Positions 31,580 to 41,251 of a stretch of DNA of 64,000 bases are shown piece by piece (position 1 is the first letter of the stretch; each line of letters begins with the position of its first letter). The notes below the pieces were generated by a model, which was given only the letters and a program-made list of their open reading frames with translations, was not told where the DNA came from and searched no databases. The DNA comes from an uncultured Paracoccaceae bacterium (GTDB lineage Bacteria; Pseudomonadota; Alphaproteobacteria; Rhodobacterales; Rhodobacteraceae): contig CANNCO010000004.1 of the NCBI GenBank assembly GCA_947503175.1, forward strand, positions 186,001 through 250,000. The letters are read 5' to 3'. Position numbers and translations under genes: made by a program.

Positions 31580-33639
31580 CCAACACGCATATGATCGGCG
31601 TGGATGTGGGGGGCACATTCACCGACGTGTTCGTTCTTGACGAATCGTCCGGCACTGCACAGGTGGCTAAGGTGACCACGACGCGCCCAGATCAGTCGGG
31701 CGGTTTTCTCGACGGGATCGCGCTGAAGATCGATGATCTTGCAAAGGTGTCGGTGATTGTGCATGGCACCACTGCGGGGACCAACGCGCTACTTGAACGA
31801 AAAGGCGCGCGGATCGGCGTTATCACGACCCAGGGTCTGCGCGATGTTTTGGAAATGCGCCGCCGCGACCGACCGCGCACATGGGGTCTGCGTGGCGATT
31901 TTGTTCCCGTCGTGCCCCGTGATCTTCGGCTCGAGGTGCCGGAGCGAACACTGGCCGATGGCACAGTCCGCACCGAGGTTGACCTTGAGGCAGTGCGCGC
32001 CGCTGCCCGCGCCCTGATTGATGACGGCTGTCTGGCCTGCGCGGTATTGTTCGCCAACAGCTATGCCAATCCGAACAATGAGCGGCTGGCCGTTGAGGCG
32101 GTACGCGAGATTTGGCCCAACGCCCATGTTTCCGCGTCTTCGGAAATTCTGCCGGAAATTCGGGAGTTCGAGCGGTTTTCGACCACCGCGCTCAATACCT
32201 ATCTGCAGCCCGAAGTCTCCGGCTACATCAATCGGCTGGAAACCGCGCTTAAGTCGGACGGGTTCGTCGGTGAGTTCATGATTGTGCAGTCCAATGGCGG
32301 TGTGATGGATGTCGCCACAGCCGCCAAAGTGCCGGTGCGAACGGCGCTTTCGGGACCAGCTGCCGGCGTGATTGCCGCGGGCCATATTGCGCTGGAAGCC
32401 GGACACCCCAACATCATCACCGGCGACATGGGCGGGACCAGCTTCGATGTCTCGTTGATCGCCCAAAGTCGATCAATTCTGACAGCGCAGACCTCTGTCG
32501 ATTTCGGCATGGTCATACGCTCGCCGATGATCGAGATTACAACCATCGGGGCCGGGGGCGGCTCTATCGCCTGGGTGGATCAGGGCGGGTTGCTGAACAT
32601 CGGCCCAGAAAGCGCCGGATCCACCCCGGGGCCGGTCGCTTATGGTCAAGGCAACACCAGTCCAACGGTCACAGACGCCAATGTCGTGTTAGGCCGAATT
32701 GACCCAGACAGTCCGATCGGCGGCAAGCTCGAGCGTTTGGATGTCGACGCCGCGGAAGCTGCAATACTAAAATGCGTCGGCGAACCTTTGAACCTGAATT
32801 CGATGGAGGCCGCCGAGGCAATCCTGCGCGTAGCCAACAGCCGAATGGCTGGCGCCCTAAGGCTGGTCAGCATCGAACGCGGGTTTGACCCCAAGAATTT
32901 TGCTTTCATGCCCTTCGGCGGCGGTGGTGCGCTGCACGCGGGAGCCCTGCTGGCCGATGTCGGTCTGGCTCGTGCCATTATCCCCCGTTTCCCTGGCGTC
33001 ATGTCGGCCATGGGCTGCGTGATTGCCGATATGCGGCAGGATTTCGTCCAGACGATAAACGCGCCGTTGGACGGGCTCGATATCGACGCGCTGAAGGCAT
33101 TCATGCAGGAGCATGTCGATAGCGGCCATGCGACCTTGGACGCCGCACGGACACGGTTTAAGGCGCGCGAAACCACGTTCACGCTGGACATGGCTTATCT
33201 TGGTCAAACGCACACCGTACCTGTCCCATTTGTTGTAACCGTCACTGATGGCAAAGTGCAGCCGGTAACGCCGCAAAAGATCGCCGATGCCTTCGATGCG
33301 GCCTATCTGGCGACCTATGATCGGCTGCTGCCAAACGGGACACGCCGCGTCATCAACCTGCGCTCGGCAGTGACCGGAAAACGACCACGGTTCGATCTGA
33401 GTACGCTCGCCCCGGTTGGCGGCAGCGTCGAGGCGGCTCACGTCACCACCCGAAAAGTACATTTTGGCAAGGCCATGCATGATACCGCGATCTATGATCG
33501 CCTTTCGCTGCCGGTCGGTGCCCAGATAGAAGGGCCCGCCATTTTGGAACAACCGGACACCACCGTGTTGATAGAACCTGGCCTGACCGGCAAGGTCGAC
33601 AGCTTGGGCAACACCATCATCGAAAGGTCCGGCGGATGA
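31576..33639 (+). CDS. Hydantoinase A / oxoprolinase-family subunit
   Basis: A 687-aa HyuA-family protein with an ASKHA ATPase core. The phosphate loop MIGVDVGGTFTDVFVLDE is at the N-terminus, TTAGTNALLERKGARIG near residue 60, and the second phosphate motif ITGDMGGTSFDV near 280. It activates the substrate carbonyl by phosphorylation for the HyuB partner. ATG overlaps the hyuB-like stop (ATGA), and its own stop overlaps the next gene. Acetone-carboxylase beta subunits are related, but no gamma subunit gene is present, so ring-opening of a cyclic amide or imide is preferred. Confidence 0.87.
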   Translation: MTNTHMIGVDVGGTFTDVFVLDESSGTAQVAKVTTTRPDQSGGFLDGIALKIDDLAKVSVIVHGTTAGTNALLERKGARIGVITTQGLRDVLEMRRRDRPRTWGLRGDFVPVVPRDLRLEVPERTLADGTVRTEVDLEAVRAAARALIDDGCLACAVLFANSYANPNNERLAVEAVREIWPNAHVSASSEILPEIREFERFSTTALNTYLQPEVSGYINRLETALKSDGFVGEFMIVQSNGGVMDVATAAKVPVRTALSGPAAGVIAAGHIALEAGHPNIITGDMGGTSFDVSLIAQSRSILTAQTSVDFGMVIRSPMIEITTIGAGGGSIAWVDQGGLLNIGPESAGSTPGPVAYGQGNTSPTVTDANVVLGRIDPDSPIGGKLERLDVDAAEAAILKCVGEPLNLNSMEAAEAILRVANSRMAGALRLVSIERGFDPKNFAFMPFGGGGALHAGALLADVGLARAIIPRFPGVMSAMGCVIADMRQDFVQTINAPLDGLDIDALKAFMQEHVDSGHATLDAARTRFKARETTFTLDMAYLGQTHTVPVPFVVTVTDGKVQPVTPQKIADAFDAAYLATYDRLLPNGTRRVINLRSAVTGKRPRFDLSTLAPVGGSVEAAHVTTRKVHFGKAMHDTAIYDRLSLPVGAQIEGPAILEQPDTTVLIEPGLTGKVDSLGNTIIERSGG

Positions 33640-34238
33640 TCCCTCAATGCACTGCGCTACTCACGATTGATCTACAGAACGATTTTCTCCACCCCGAAGG
33701 GGCTTATGGTCGCGCTGGCCAGACAGCTGAAAGCATCGCTGCGCTGCCCGCCCGGATCGCGCCGGTTCGCGATGCCTTGCGCGCCAAGGGAGGCGTATAT
33801 CTTTCGGCGCAATTCACGCTGGTGCCTAGACCGAATGGTGAGCCTTTAATCTCGCCACATCTTAAATCGCTGCGCCCGTTCCTGACCAAACGTGACTTCG
33901 CGCCCAACAGCTTCGGTCATGATCTGATCGATGCGCTGGCGCCTGCAGATTACACGGTGGAAAAAGTCGCATATTCTGCATTCTTCCAGACACGCCTGGA
34001 TTATATCCTTCGTGCGTTGAACATAGACACATTGATCATTGGGGGTATTGTCACCAATGGTGGTGTGGCCTCAACAGTACGTGACGCTCATCTGCGTGAC
34101 GTGCACACGATCATGCTGTCAGACGGGTGTGCTGCCTTCAATGAGGATGTTCACGATGCAACGCTGGTTTCTCTCGGATCGGTGTCAGACGTTGTCACCT
34201 GCGCCGCAGCCATTGCCATGATCGAGGGCGCATCATGA
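33636..34238 (+). CDS. Isochorismatase-family hydrolase lacking the catalytic cysteine
   Basis: A 200-aa isochorismatase-like protein. The catalytic aspartate is in TIDLQNDFLHPEG and a lysine lies in TVEKVAYSAFFQT. The position normally Cys in amidases of this family (T-N-x-C-V-x-x-T) reads IVTNGGVASTVRDA, with Gly instead. True isochorismatases also lack the cysteine, but amidases such as maleamate hydrolase need it. The operon suggests a step after ring-opening by HyuAB. It is coupled to both neighbours by ATGA-type overlaps. Confidence 0.8.
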   Translation: MIPQCTALLTIDLQNDFLHPEGAYGRAGQTAESIAALPARIAPVRDALRAKGGVYLSAQFTLVPRPNGEPLISPHLKSLRPFLTKRDFAPNSFGHDLIDALAPADYTVEKVAYSAFFQTRLDYILRALNIDTLIIGGIVTNGGVASTVRDAHLRDVHTIMLSDGCAAFNEDVHDATLVSLGSVSDVVTCAAAIAMIEGAS

Positions 34239-35095
34239 CTCTACGCAAACGCATTGCACGGAACGAAATTCTTATCGCGCCGGGAGTTTATGACGGGCTG
34301 ACCGCCGCGCTCGCCGGACAGGCAGAGTTTGAGGCGCTTTATCTGTCAGGCGCCGCCGTTGCCTATACGCGGCTAGGGCGCCCCGATATCGGACTGACCA
34401 CCGCCAGTGAAATGGCAGATACCATGGCTCTGATTGCCGATCGGACCGATCTCCCGGTGATCATTGATGCCGATACAGGCTTTGGTAATGCGCTGAACGC
34501 GCGCCGCACTATGCAAAGCTATGAACGGGCTGGCGCGGCGGCGCTTCAGATTGAGGATCAAACCTATCCGAAACGCTGCGGCCATCTGTCGGACAAATCG
34601 CTGATCCCGACACAGGAAATGGTCGGCAAGATCGCCGCAATGGCGGATGCACGACGCCACGATACTTTGATTTTCGCCCGCACGGACGCCATTGCCGTCG
34701 AAGGGTTTGAGGCCGCCATGGATCGCGCCGAAACCTATGTCGAGGCAGGCAGTGATGTCCTGTTCGTCGAGGCGCCACGCGACACCGATGAACTGTCGCG
34801 CATTGCGGAACGGTTTGCGGGCCGGGTACCGCTGCTGGCCAATATGGTTGAAGGCGGTGCAACACCGATAACCCAGGCAAGTGACCTCGAAGAGATGGGT
34901 TTTGACATTGTCATCTTTCCCGGTGGAATCGTCCGCGCGTTGGCTCATGCCGCGCGTGACTACTATGAAACGCTGCACAAGCACGGCTCAAACAAGCCAT
35001 TCTCGAACCGGATGTTCAATTTCGATGGTTTGAACAATGCGATCGGGACGCCCCAGATGCTGGAACTTGGCCGCTCCTATGACGGCAAATCCTGA
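34235..35095 (+). CDS. Isocitrate-lyase-superfamily carbon-carbon lyase (dimethylmalate/methylisocitrate-lyase-like)
   Basis: A 286-aa TIM-barrel protein of the PEP mutase/isocitrate lyase superfamily. The metal-binding VIIDADTGFGNALN is near residue 82 and the catalytic loop KRCGHL near 118; the LYLSGAAVAYTRLGRPDIGL region near 40 is typical of 2,3-dimethylmalate lyase and 2-methylisocitrate lyase. These split a 2-hydroxy acid to pyruvate plus a second acid. With the LeuCD-like dehydratase near by it would cleave a methylated malate. Oxaloacetate decarboxylase is another possible activity. Confidence 0.82.
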   Translation: MTLRKRIARNEILIAPGVYDGLTAALAGQAEFEALYLSGAAVAYTRLGRPDIGLTTASEMADTMALIADRTDLPVIIDADTGFGNALNARRTMQSYERAGAAALQIEDQTYPKRCGHLSDKSLIPTQEMVGKIAAMADARRHDTLIFARTDAIAVEGFEAAMDRAETYVEAGSDVLFVEAPRDTDELSRIAERFAGRVPLLANMVEGGATPITQASDLEEMGFDIVIFPGGIVRALAHAARDYYETLHKHGSNKPFSNRMFNFDGLNNAIGTPQMLELGRSYDGKS

Positions 35096-35115
35096 CCTTG
35101 GACGTTTTCCGTTGA

Positions 35116-35857
<742 letters not shown>

Positions 35858-35917
35858 GGCACGCCGCCAGCCATCGGCGTATTGCGCAGTTGATTTGGCG
35901 CGACGCTCCTGATTAGC

Positions 35918-36829
35918 TTAAGGAGGCTGGGCGGTGCTGGCAGCGTTTCTCGCTGTGCTCAGTTTCAGAACGATCACACCGCTGAGCACGATCAGCAAGC
36001 TGCCGAGGCCATCAAGCAGATCAGGCATTTCAGCGAGAAACACATAACCAATGAGCACTGCCCAAATGATCCGGGCATAGTCCAGAGCCCCGATAAGCAT
36101 GGAGGACGCCACGCGATAGGCCACGGTCGTGCAGGTGTGGACCATCAGCGCGATGGCGGCCAGAATCAAGAACCAGGGCCATTCCTCAAGCTGTGGCTTG
36201 GTCATGACCGGTGCGGCCGCCGCGCCATAGACCAACGCTCCGCCGACACTGAAATAGAACAAGACCGCATAGTTCGTGCTGCGGGCGGGCATCCGACGGA
36301 CTGCCAGGTTCATGCCGGCAGCCGTCATAGATCCCAACAGGACCACAAACGAATCCAACCCGATCCCGCTGGCGTCGGGCCGTAGTACGACCAGCGTACC
36401 GCCGAAGCCGACCATCAACGCAACCCAGCCCAACGACGCAACTCGCTCGCCAAAAAGCAACCGTGCAAACACCAGCGCGAAAATGGGTGTCGTGAAGTTG
36501 ATCGCAGTCACGGTCACCAAAGGCAATGTGCGAAGGGCAAAATAGAAGCAAGCCATCGTCGTGATCGCAAAAGCTGCATGCACGGCATGCGCACGAATAT
36601 CGGCCATCTTTACAGCACGCAGATTATCGAAAAAGAACAGCAGTGGCAACAGCAAGCCCAGTGTGATCCATGACCTGACGGCCAGCATCTCCAATGTGCC
36701 CACTTCCATCTCTGCCAGCCGTTTGATGACGACGCCCATGAAGGGGATCGTCAGTGTGTTCAGCATCATAGCTGCAACGCCCAGAACGGGACGCTGGGCG
36801 ATGATCCCCGAAGTACCAGTTATGCTCAA
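35918..36829 (-). CDS. DMT-superfamily (EamA) transporter
   Basis: A 303-aa membrane protein with about ten hydrophobic helices in two EamA repeats (for example FMGVVIKRLAEMEVGTLEMLAVR, then TAINFTTPIFALVFARLLFGERV and LIGALDYARIIWAVLIGYVFLAEMP). Members export or import metabolites. It is the last gene of the long minus-strand operon that begins with the TauD-like gene, and it overlaps the preceding gene by 4 nt. The substrate is unknown. Confidence 0.85.
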   Translation of the reverse strand: MSITGTSGIIAQRPVLGVAAMMLNTLTIPFMGVVIKRLAEMEVGTLEMLAVRSWITLGLLLPLLFFFDNLRAVKMADIRAHAVHAAFAITTMACFYFALRTLPLVTVTAINFTTPIFALVFARLLFGERVASLGWVALMVGFGGTLVVLRPDASGIGLDSFVVLLGSMTAAGMNLAVRRMPARSTNYAVLFYFSVGGALVYGAAAAPVMTKPQLEEWPWFLILAAIALMVHTCTTVAYRVASSMLIGALDYARIIWAVLIGYVFLAEMPDLLDGLGSLLIVLSGVIVLKLSTARNAASTAQPP

Positions 36830-37251
36830 TCGACTGGTCTCCAGATCGGACCACGCGCCTTAACGGCATCGAGCAGGCTCTCATCGAATGGCTCGAGCTC
36901 ATATCCCAAAGGTTGAGGCGGGCGGTTCTCGTATCCGGTGAGGCGTTCTATGACGTCGCGGATCCTAGGTGTGGTGTAGTAAGCGTTATAGCTAACGGTG
37001 ACGACCGCATCGAACTGGTCTGCCCTGTCGGCCTCGATCCCGCGCAGGATGTCTTCGCGCTGCGTCTGTTGCAGTGTCCCGAAATCGTCTGGCAGGGCGT
37101 TTAAAATCGCGGTCAAGGCATCGGAAACGCCAGGCGCGCCCCTAGCGAGCTCAATCGTCCGGGCAGCCATGGCATCGCTTCCCGCAGATGGCCAATCGGC
37201 TCCATCTCCGGGCAACAAGGTGTTCAGCAAAGCAATCAGACGATCGGTCAT
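36826..37251 (-). CDS. Gluconate 2-dehydrogenase subunit 3-like protein
   Basis: A 141-aa protein matching the small-subunit pattern of gluconate 2-dehydrogenase type GMC enzymes: MTDRLIALLNTLLPGDGADWPSAG at the start and VVTVSYNAYYTTPRIRDVIERLTGY near residue 85. Unlike many homologues it has no Tat signal peptide, suggesting a cytoplasmic complex with the adjacent GMC protein. Overlaps both neighbours by 4 nt. The role is probably folding or export-like chaperoning of the large subunit. Confidence 0.7.
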   Translation of the reverse strand: MTDRLIALLNTLLPGDGADWPSAGSDAMAARTIELARGAPGVSDALTAILNALPDDFGTLQQTQREDILRGIEADRADQFDAVVTVSYNAYYTTPRIRDVIERLTGYENRPPQPLGYELEPFDESLLDAVKARGPIWRPVD

Positions 37252-38828
37252 GCGACGGCCTTTTCGGTTCCGGTGTGACTGTCACGCATTGCAGTGGCGG
37301 CACGCAGAGCGATGGCTTGAAGCGTTGGCGTTGGGTTGACGGCTGCGGCGGTCACGAAGGTTGACGCATCGACAATCGAGAGATTGTCCATGCCGAACAC
37401 CCTTCCATAGGAGTTCGTGACACCCAGTGCGTCGCTGGACGACATGCGGGCTGTGCCCATCAGATGAAACCCGGCATTGCGGGTCAGCGGATTGACGTCG
37501 ATGTGTCGCGCACCCGCCGCGCGCAGAGCTTCTGTCGCGCGATCGATGCCAAAGGCCAGCATTTTGCGGCTGTTGTCGCCGACGCGATAGATCAAGCGCG
37601 GCACCGGCAAGCCAAGGCGGTCCCGCGCGGTTTCGTGCAAGGCAATCCGGTTATGCTCTTCGCACAGATCATCGCAGGTCACCGTCAGCGACAGGGTTTG
37701 GCCAAACCGTGCCACAAACGTTGGAATATGACTCTGGCCCCACGGCACGCGCAGACCGTATCCACCAAGCGCTGTGGTCAGAGGTCCCTGCCCTCGCAGC
37801 GCCTGAAGCTGAAATCCGCCGGTAAAACCCCGAGCGGGATCGCTCTCACAGAATTGCTGGCAGACCATGGCCGCCGCGAAGGGGCCACGCCAACTTTGAA
37901 CACTTTCGTCAAACAGCCCCGTCACGATGGCGGTGGGGTGCACCATCAGTCCACGCCCGAAGAGCCGATGATCCACAATACTATCCAGCAACCTCGCATT
38001 GCCCAGCGCGTTGCCGGCGAACACCACTTCGCCGCACGCGATCTGGCCTTCGCCATCGGCATCTTTGTAGCGCAGGCCAGTGATCGTACGGCCATTGCTC
38101 GTGCGTTCCAGTTCCACAACCGCCGTGCCCGCGCGCAACTCGATGCCGCGTGCCTGTGCGGCGGCGAGATAGGCGATATCGGCGCTGGCGCGCGCATGTA
38201 GTGGACAGCCAACGCCGCACGGTCCGCAATTGTTGCAGCTGGCGCGTTCTCTGCTTGCCTTGCTCAGAATTGCGGCGTCGGAAGGCCACCAGTGCCAGCC
38301 CAGCCGGTCAAAGGCTCCGGCCAGCCTTTCCGTCGCTGCACACAATGGCAGGGGCGGGCAGGGGCGCGGCGCGCGCGGAGGATTTGCGGGGTCGCCGGAA
38401 AGGCCGGAGACGCCCATCATCTCGTCGTTGGTATCATAAAACGGCTCAAGCTCGGAATAGGAGAGCGGCCAGTCTGCCGCCGCACCGTCAAGACTTTGCC
38501 TGCGAAAATCAGATGGTCGAAAGCGCGGGAAATGAGCGCCCCATCTTATCGTGCTGCCGCCAACCGCGTTGAAGATAGCAGGGTGGATCGCGCTTTCAGT
38601 GTCGTCGACCGGATAGTCTGCGGGCCCCTGCCGCACGTTGGGGTTGGCGTTGAACGTCGTCTGTAGAGCCAATTCCCAATCTTGCCGCAACGATGGCGCG
38701 CGCGCCTGATCGACGGTGCCGCCCGCCTCCAATACCACGATCTTCAGCCCAGGCGCGGCCGCTGACCAGGCAAATGCCAGGCCCGCCGCGCCCGCACCGA
38801 CGATCGCGATATCGGCGGTTTCGGTCAC
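37248..38828 (-). CDS. GMC-family FAD oxidoreductase 1 with Fe-S type cysteine motif
   Basis: A 526-aa flavoenzyme. The N-terminal FAD fold is IAIVGAGAAGLAFAW; the C-terminal GMC motif includes GFHLMGTARMSSSD and SIVDASTFVTAAAVNPTPT. Near residue 200 a CNNCGPCGVGCP motif gives C-X2-C-X2-C-X3-C, as in the Fe-S containing glucose/gluconate dehydrogenase alpha subunits. It has no Tat or Sec signal. With the small subunit encoded downstream it should oxidise an alcohol group; the substrate is unknown. A second enzyme of the same type is encoded at 48708. Confidence 0.85.
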   Translation of the reverse strand: MTETADIAIVGAGAAGLAFAWSAAAPGLKIVVLEAGGTVDQARAPSLRQDWELALQTTFNANPNVRQGPADYPVDDTESAIHPAIFNAVGGSTIRWGAHFPRFRPSDFRRQSLDGAAADWPLSYSELEPFYDTNDEMMGVSGLSGDPANPPRAPRPCPPLPLCAATERLAGAFDRLGWHWWPSDAAILSKASRERASCNNCGPCGVGCPLHARASADIAYLAAAQARGIELRAGTAVVELERTSNGRTITGLRYKDADGEGQIACGEVVFAGNALGNARLLDSIVDHRLFGRGLMVHPTAIVTGLFDESVQSWRGPFAAAMVCQQFCESDPARGFTGGFQLQALRGQGPLTTALGGYGLRVPWGQSHIPTFVARFGQTLSLTVTCDDLCEEHNRIALHETARDRLGLPVPRLIYRVGDNSRKMLAFGIDRATEALRAAGARHIDVNPLTRNAGFHLMGTARMSSSDALGVTNSYGRVFGMDNLSIVDASTFVTAAAVNPTPTLQAIALRAATAMRDSHTGTEKAVA

Positions 38829-39241
38829 GTGTTGGCATTCTCATCCGGCACGTCGATGTCGACCCATTTGTCGCCGGCCTTCATCTTATTGAAAGTGTGG
38901 CAAGACGCTTCGAACGCGGGGATACCGGCCGGCAAAGCCGCCATGAATGCGGCTTCATAGACTTCCTTCCATGTCGCGCCATTTTGCACCGCGCGTGCTG
39001 CCGCCCATTCCACACCTTCACGATCACCCTTGACCGCTGTTGTAACCCCGACGAGCACGAGAAACCGTGTCTTGAGGTCCATCGGGCGCCCTTCTTCAGC
39101 GCCAAACAACGTGTACGAAGCAAGGTCGCCATAGCGGCGCAGCATCTCAGGATCGAGTGCCGCAAGATATTCGTGAACAGGAAGCGTGTAACCCCGTATT
39201 TCCCGGATCTTGTCGAGCTCGGCTTGTCCTTCAGGCGTCAT
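38825..39241 (-). CDS. Carboxymuconolactone decarboxylase/AhpD-family protein
   Basis: A 138-aa all-helical CMD-family protein. Family stretches: FGAEEGRPMDLKTRFLVLVGVTTAVKGDREGVEWAAARAVQNGATWKEVYEA. The peroxidase CxxC of AhpD is absent; only a cysteine in ASCHTFN near the end remains. So it is likelier a decarboxylase or binding protein of the CMD type than a peroxiredoxin partner. It overlaps the GMC gene by 4 nt and follows the OYE-family gene. Confidence 0.75.
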   Translation of the reverse strand: MTPEGQAELDKIREIRGYTLPVHEYLAALDPEMLRRYGDLASYTLFGAEEGRPMDLKTRFLVLVGVTTAVKGDREGVEWAAARAVQNGATWKEVYEAAFMAALPAGIPAFEASCHTFNKMKAGDKWVDIDVPDENANT

Positions 39242-39268
39242 CTTGTATCCTTTTTATTCGGTTAGAAG

Positions 39269-41251
39269 CTAGATTTGGCGGGCAGCCAGCTCGCCTTCCC
39301 TGATGGCGTCATTGACCCGCCGTGCCGACATGGCATCGCCGATCAGATGGCTCTCAAGTTTGCCGTTGAGTTGATGAAACAACTCATCATTGGCCGAGCC
39401 GCCCTGAACCATCACGACACGGTCGATATCATCCAGTGTCTCAGTTTCGCCGGTGAAAAGGTCACGCATAGTCACGCTATCCTGAGTTATCGCGGTCAGT
39501 TCACGATCGACATGGAACGTCACGCCGGCCCGGCGCAGCATGCCGTGCACCTTGCCCCAATCGCGCGACGAGGCCAGATCAGGCGACGGCTGACCCAACT
39601 GGGTCACGAAAAACACCCGCGCCCCACGTTGGGCCAAGTATTCTGTGGTCACTGCCCCTTGCCGGCCGCCCATCGTGTCGAAGACAACAACACGCTTGCC
39701 AACCTCCGGATCGGTCTCCAGCAGTTCGGTATAGGCGCTCACATGGGGCAGTTCGGCGCCAGGCAACGGATCGCCTGCCCATTTTTCTGGCCGTTGCATG
39801 GTCCAGCCATGCCTTAGTCCAGTCGACCCGGTGGCAACCACCGCCGCGTCAAACCCTGCCAAATCATCCACCGACGCCATGGTCTCAAGGCGGATCTCAA
39901 TATCTTCTTCGGCCAGTCGCTCCTCCAGCCAGTCGACGATCCCGACCAGTTCTCTACGACTGTCGGCCTTTGCCCACCAGCGCACTTGGCCCCCGAGCCG
40001 CGCACCCGCCTCAAACAACGTCACTGCATGACCGCGCCGCGCGAGGGTCCAAGCCGCGCGCATGCCTCCGGGGCCACCTCCAACGACCGCGACTTTCTTG
40101 TGCTTTTCGGCGGGCGGTACCGTCTCCTCGTCCAGTTCCAGTTCGCGGCCAGCGGACGGGTTGTGGATGCAGCCAATCGGAGCCTGGGCAAATATCGTCG
40201 ACATGCACCAGTTGGCACCGACGCATGGGCGGATTTTTCTTGCCTCACCGGAGAGCGCCTTTTCGCCCCATCGCGCATCGGAAACCAATGCACGGGCCAT
40301 GCCGACGAAATCGCATTTGCCGTCGGCCAGATAGCCTTCGGCTTCCCCAGGATCGACAATGCGGCCGACACCAACCACGGGCAGCTTCAGCTTTGCCTTG
40401 ACCGTCGCCGTCGCATCGAGCTGGAAGCCGTGCTGTTCCGGCGCGGTCGGGTAGATCAGCATCCGGTCGATGTACGTGCCGTGCGACAGCGAGATGTAAT
40501 CGATCAGGCGTGTCGCCTCAAAGCGCGCGGCTAGGTCGGCCCAGTCGTCTGGCCGCAACCCGCCTTCGTGGCCATCATCGGAGTTCAGACGCATGCCCAT
40601 GATCATTTCGGGCCCGAGTTCTTCCCGACTGGCCTCGAGAATTTCGATGACGATCCGCATCCGATCTTCGAGCGTGCCGCCATAGGCATCGTCCCGCATA
40701 TTGGTCGCTGGCGACAGAAACTGGTTGAGAAGATAGCCGTGGGACATCCCATGCACTTCGACACCGTCCAGCCCGCCCTGGCGTGCGTAGCGTGCCGACA
40801 GGCGATAGCCTTCGATGATCTCGGCGATATCCTTGCCGGTCATCACATGGGGCATCTCTCGGTACACACCGCAAGGAATGGCCGACGGTGCCCAGACCGG
40901 CAAGCCGTTGGTCACTGAGTTGGTCTGCCGTCCGCGGTGCCAGGGTTGCGCCAGCAGCAACGTGCCATGTTCGTGCACCGCATCGGCCAGCTTGCGGTAT
41001 TCTGGCACCATGCGTGGGTCGAAGGCGAACGCCTTACCCTTGTACGGCTGCGTGGTGGGATGAGAGGCCATTGCCTCCATCGTGATGACGGCCGCGCCAC
41101 CCTTGGCGCGCGTCGTATAGTAGGCGATGTGGTCGTCGGTAAACAGATGGTCCTTGACCAAAAGCGTCGCATGGGCAGTCATCCAGATGCGGTTTTTGGC
41201 CGTTTTCGAGCCCAGCTTCATTGAACTTCCGAGAATAGGATAGGCGCTCAT
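39269..41251 (-). CDS. Old-yellow-enzyme/dienoyl-CoA-reductase-like flavoprotein 1
   Basis: A 660-aa protein: N-terminal FMN TIM barrel (residues 1-350; HGMSHGYLLNQFLSPATNMR and DFVGMARALVSD), then a C-terminal NAD/FAD domain with VAVVGGGPGGMRAAWTLARR near residue 390. This is the 2,4-dienoyl-CoA reductase/trimethylamine dehydrogenase layout. The [4Fe-4S] motif reads C-V-G-A-N-W-C-X11-C, so the second of four cysteines is Ala. The start at 41251 (MSAYPILGSSMKLG) overlaps the ABC gene stop. The substrate may be an unsaturated ring or an N-methylated compound; unknown. Confidence 0.85.
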   Translation of the reverse strand: MSAYPILGSSMKLGSKTAKNRIWMTAHATLLVKDHLFTDDHIAYYTTRAKGGAAVITMEAMASHPTTQPYKGKAFAFDPRMVPEYRKLADAVHEHGTLLLAQPWHRGRQTNSVTNGLPVWAPSAIPCGVYREMPHVMTGKDIAEIIEGYRLSARYARQGGLDGVEVHGMSHGYLLNQFLSPATNMRDDAYGGTLEDRMRIVIEILEASREELGPEMIMGMRLNSDDGHEGGLRPDDWADLAARFEATRLIDYISLSHGTYIDRMLIYPTAPEQHGFQLDATATVKAKLKLPVVGVGRIVDPGEAEGYLADGKCDFVGMARALVSDARWGEKALSGEARKIRPCVGANWCMSTIFAQAPIGCIHNPSAGRELELDEETVPPAEKHKKVAVVGGGPGGMRAAWTLARRGHAVTLFEAGARLGGQVRWWAKADSRRELVGIVDWLEERLAEEDIEIRLETMASVDDLAGFDAAVVATGSTGLRHGWTMQRPEKWAGDPLPGAELPHVSAYTELLETDPEVGKRVVVFDTMGGRQGAVTTEYLAQRGARVFFVTQLGQPSPDLASSRDWGKVHGMLRRAGVTFHVDRELTAITQDSVTMRDLFTGETETLDDIDRVVMVQGGSANDELFHQLNGKLESHLIGDAMSARRVNDAIREGELAARQI

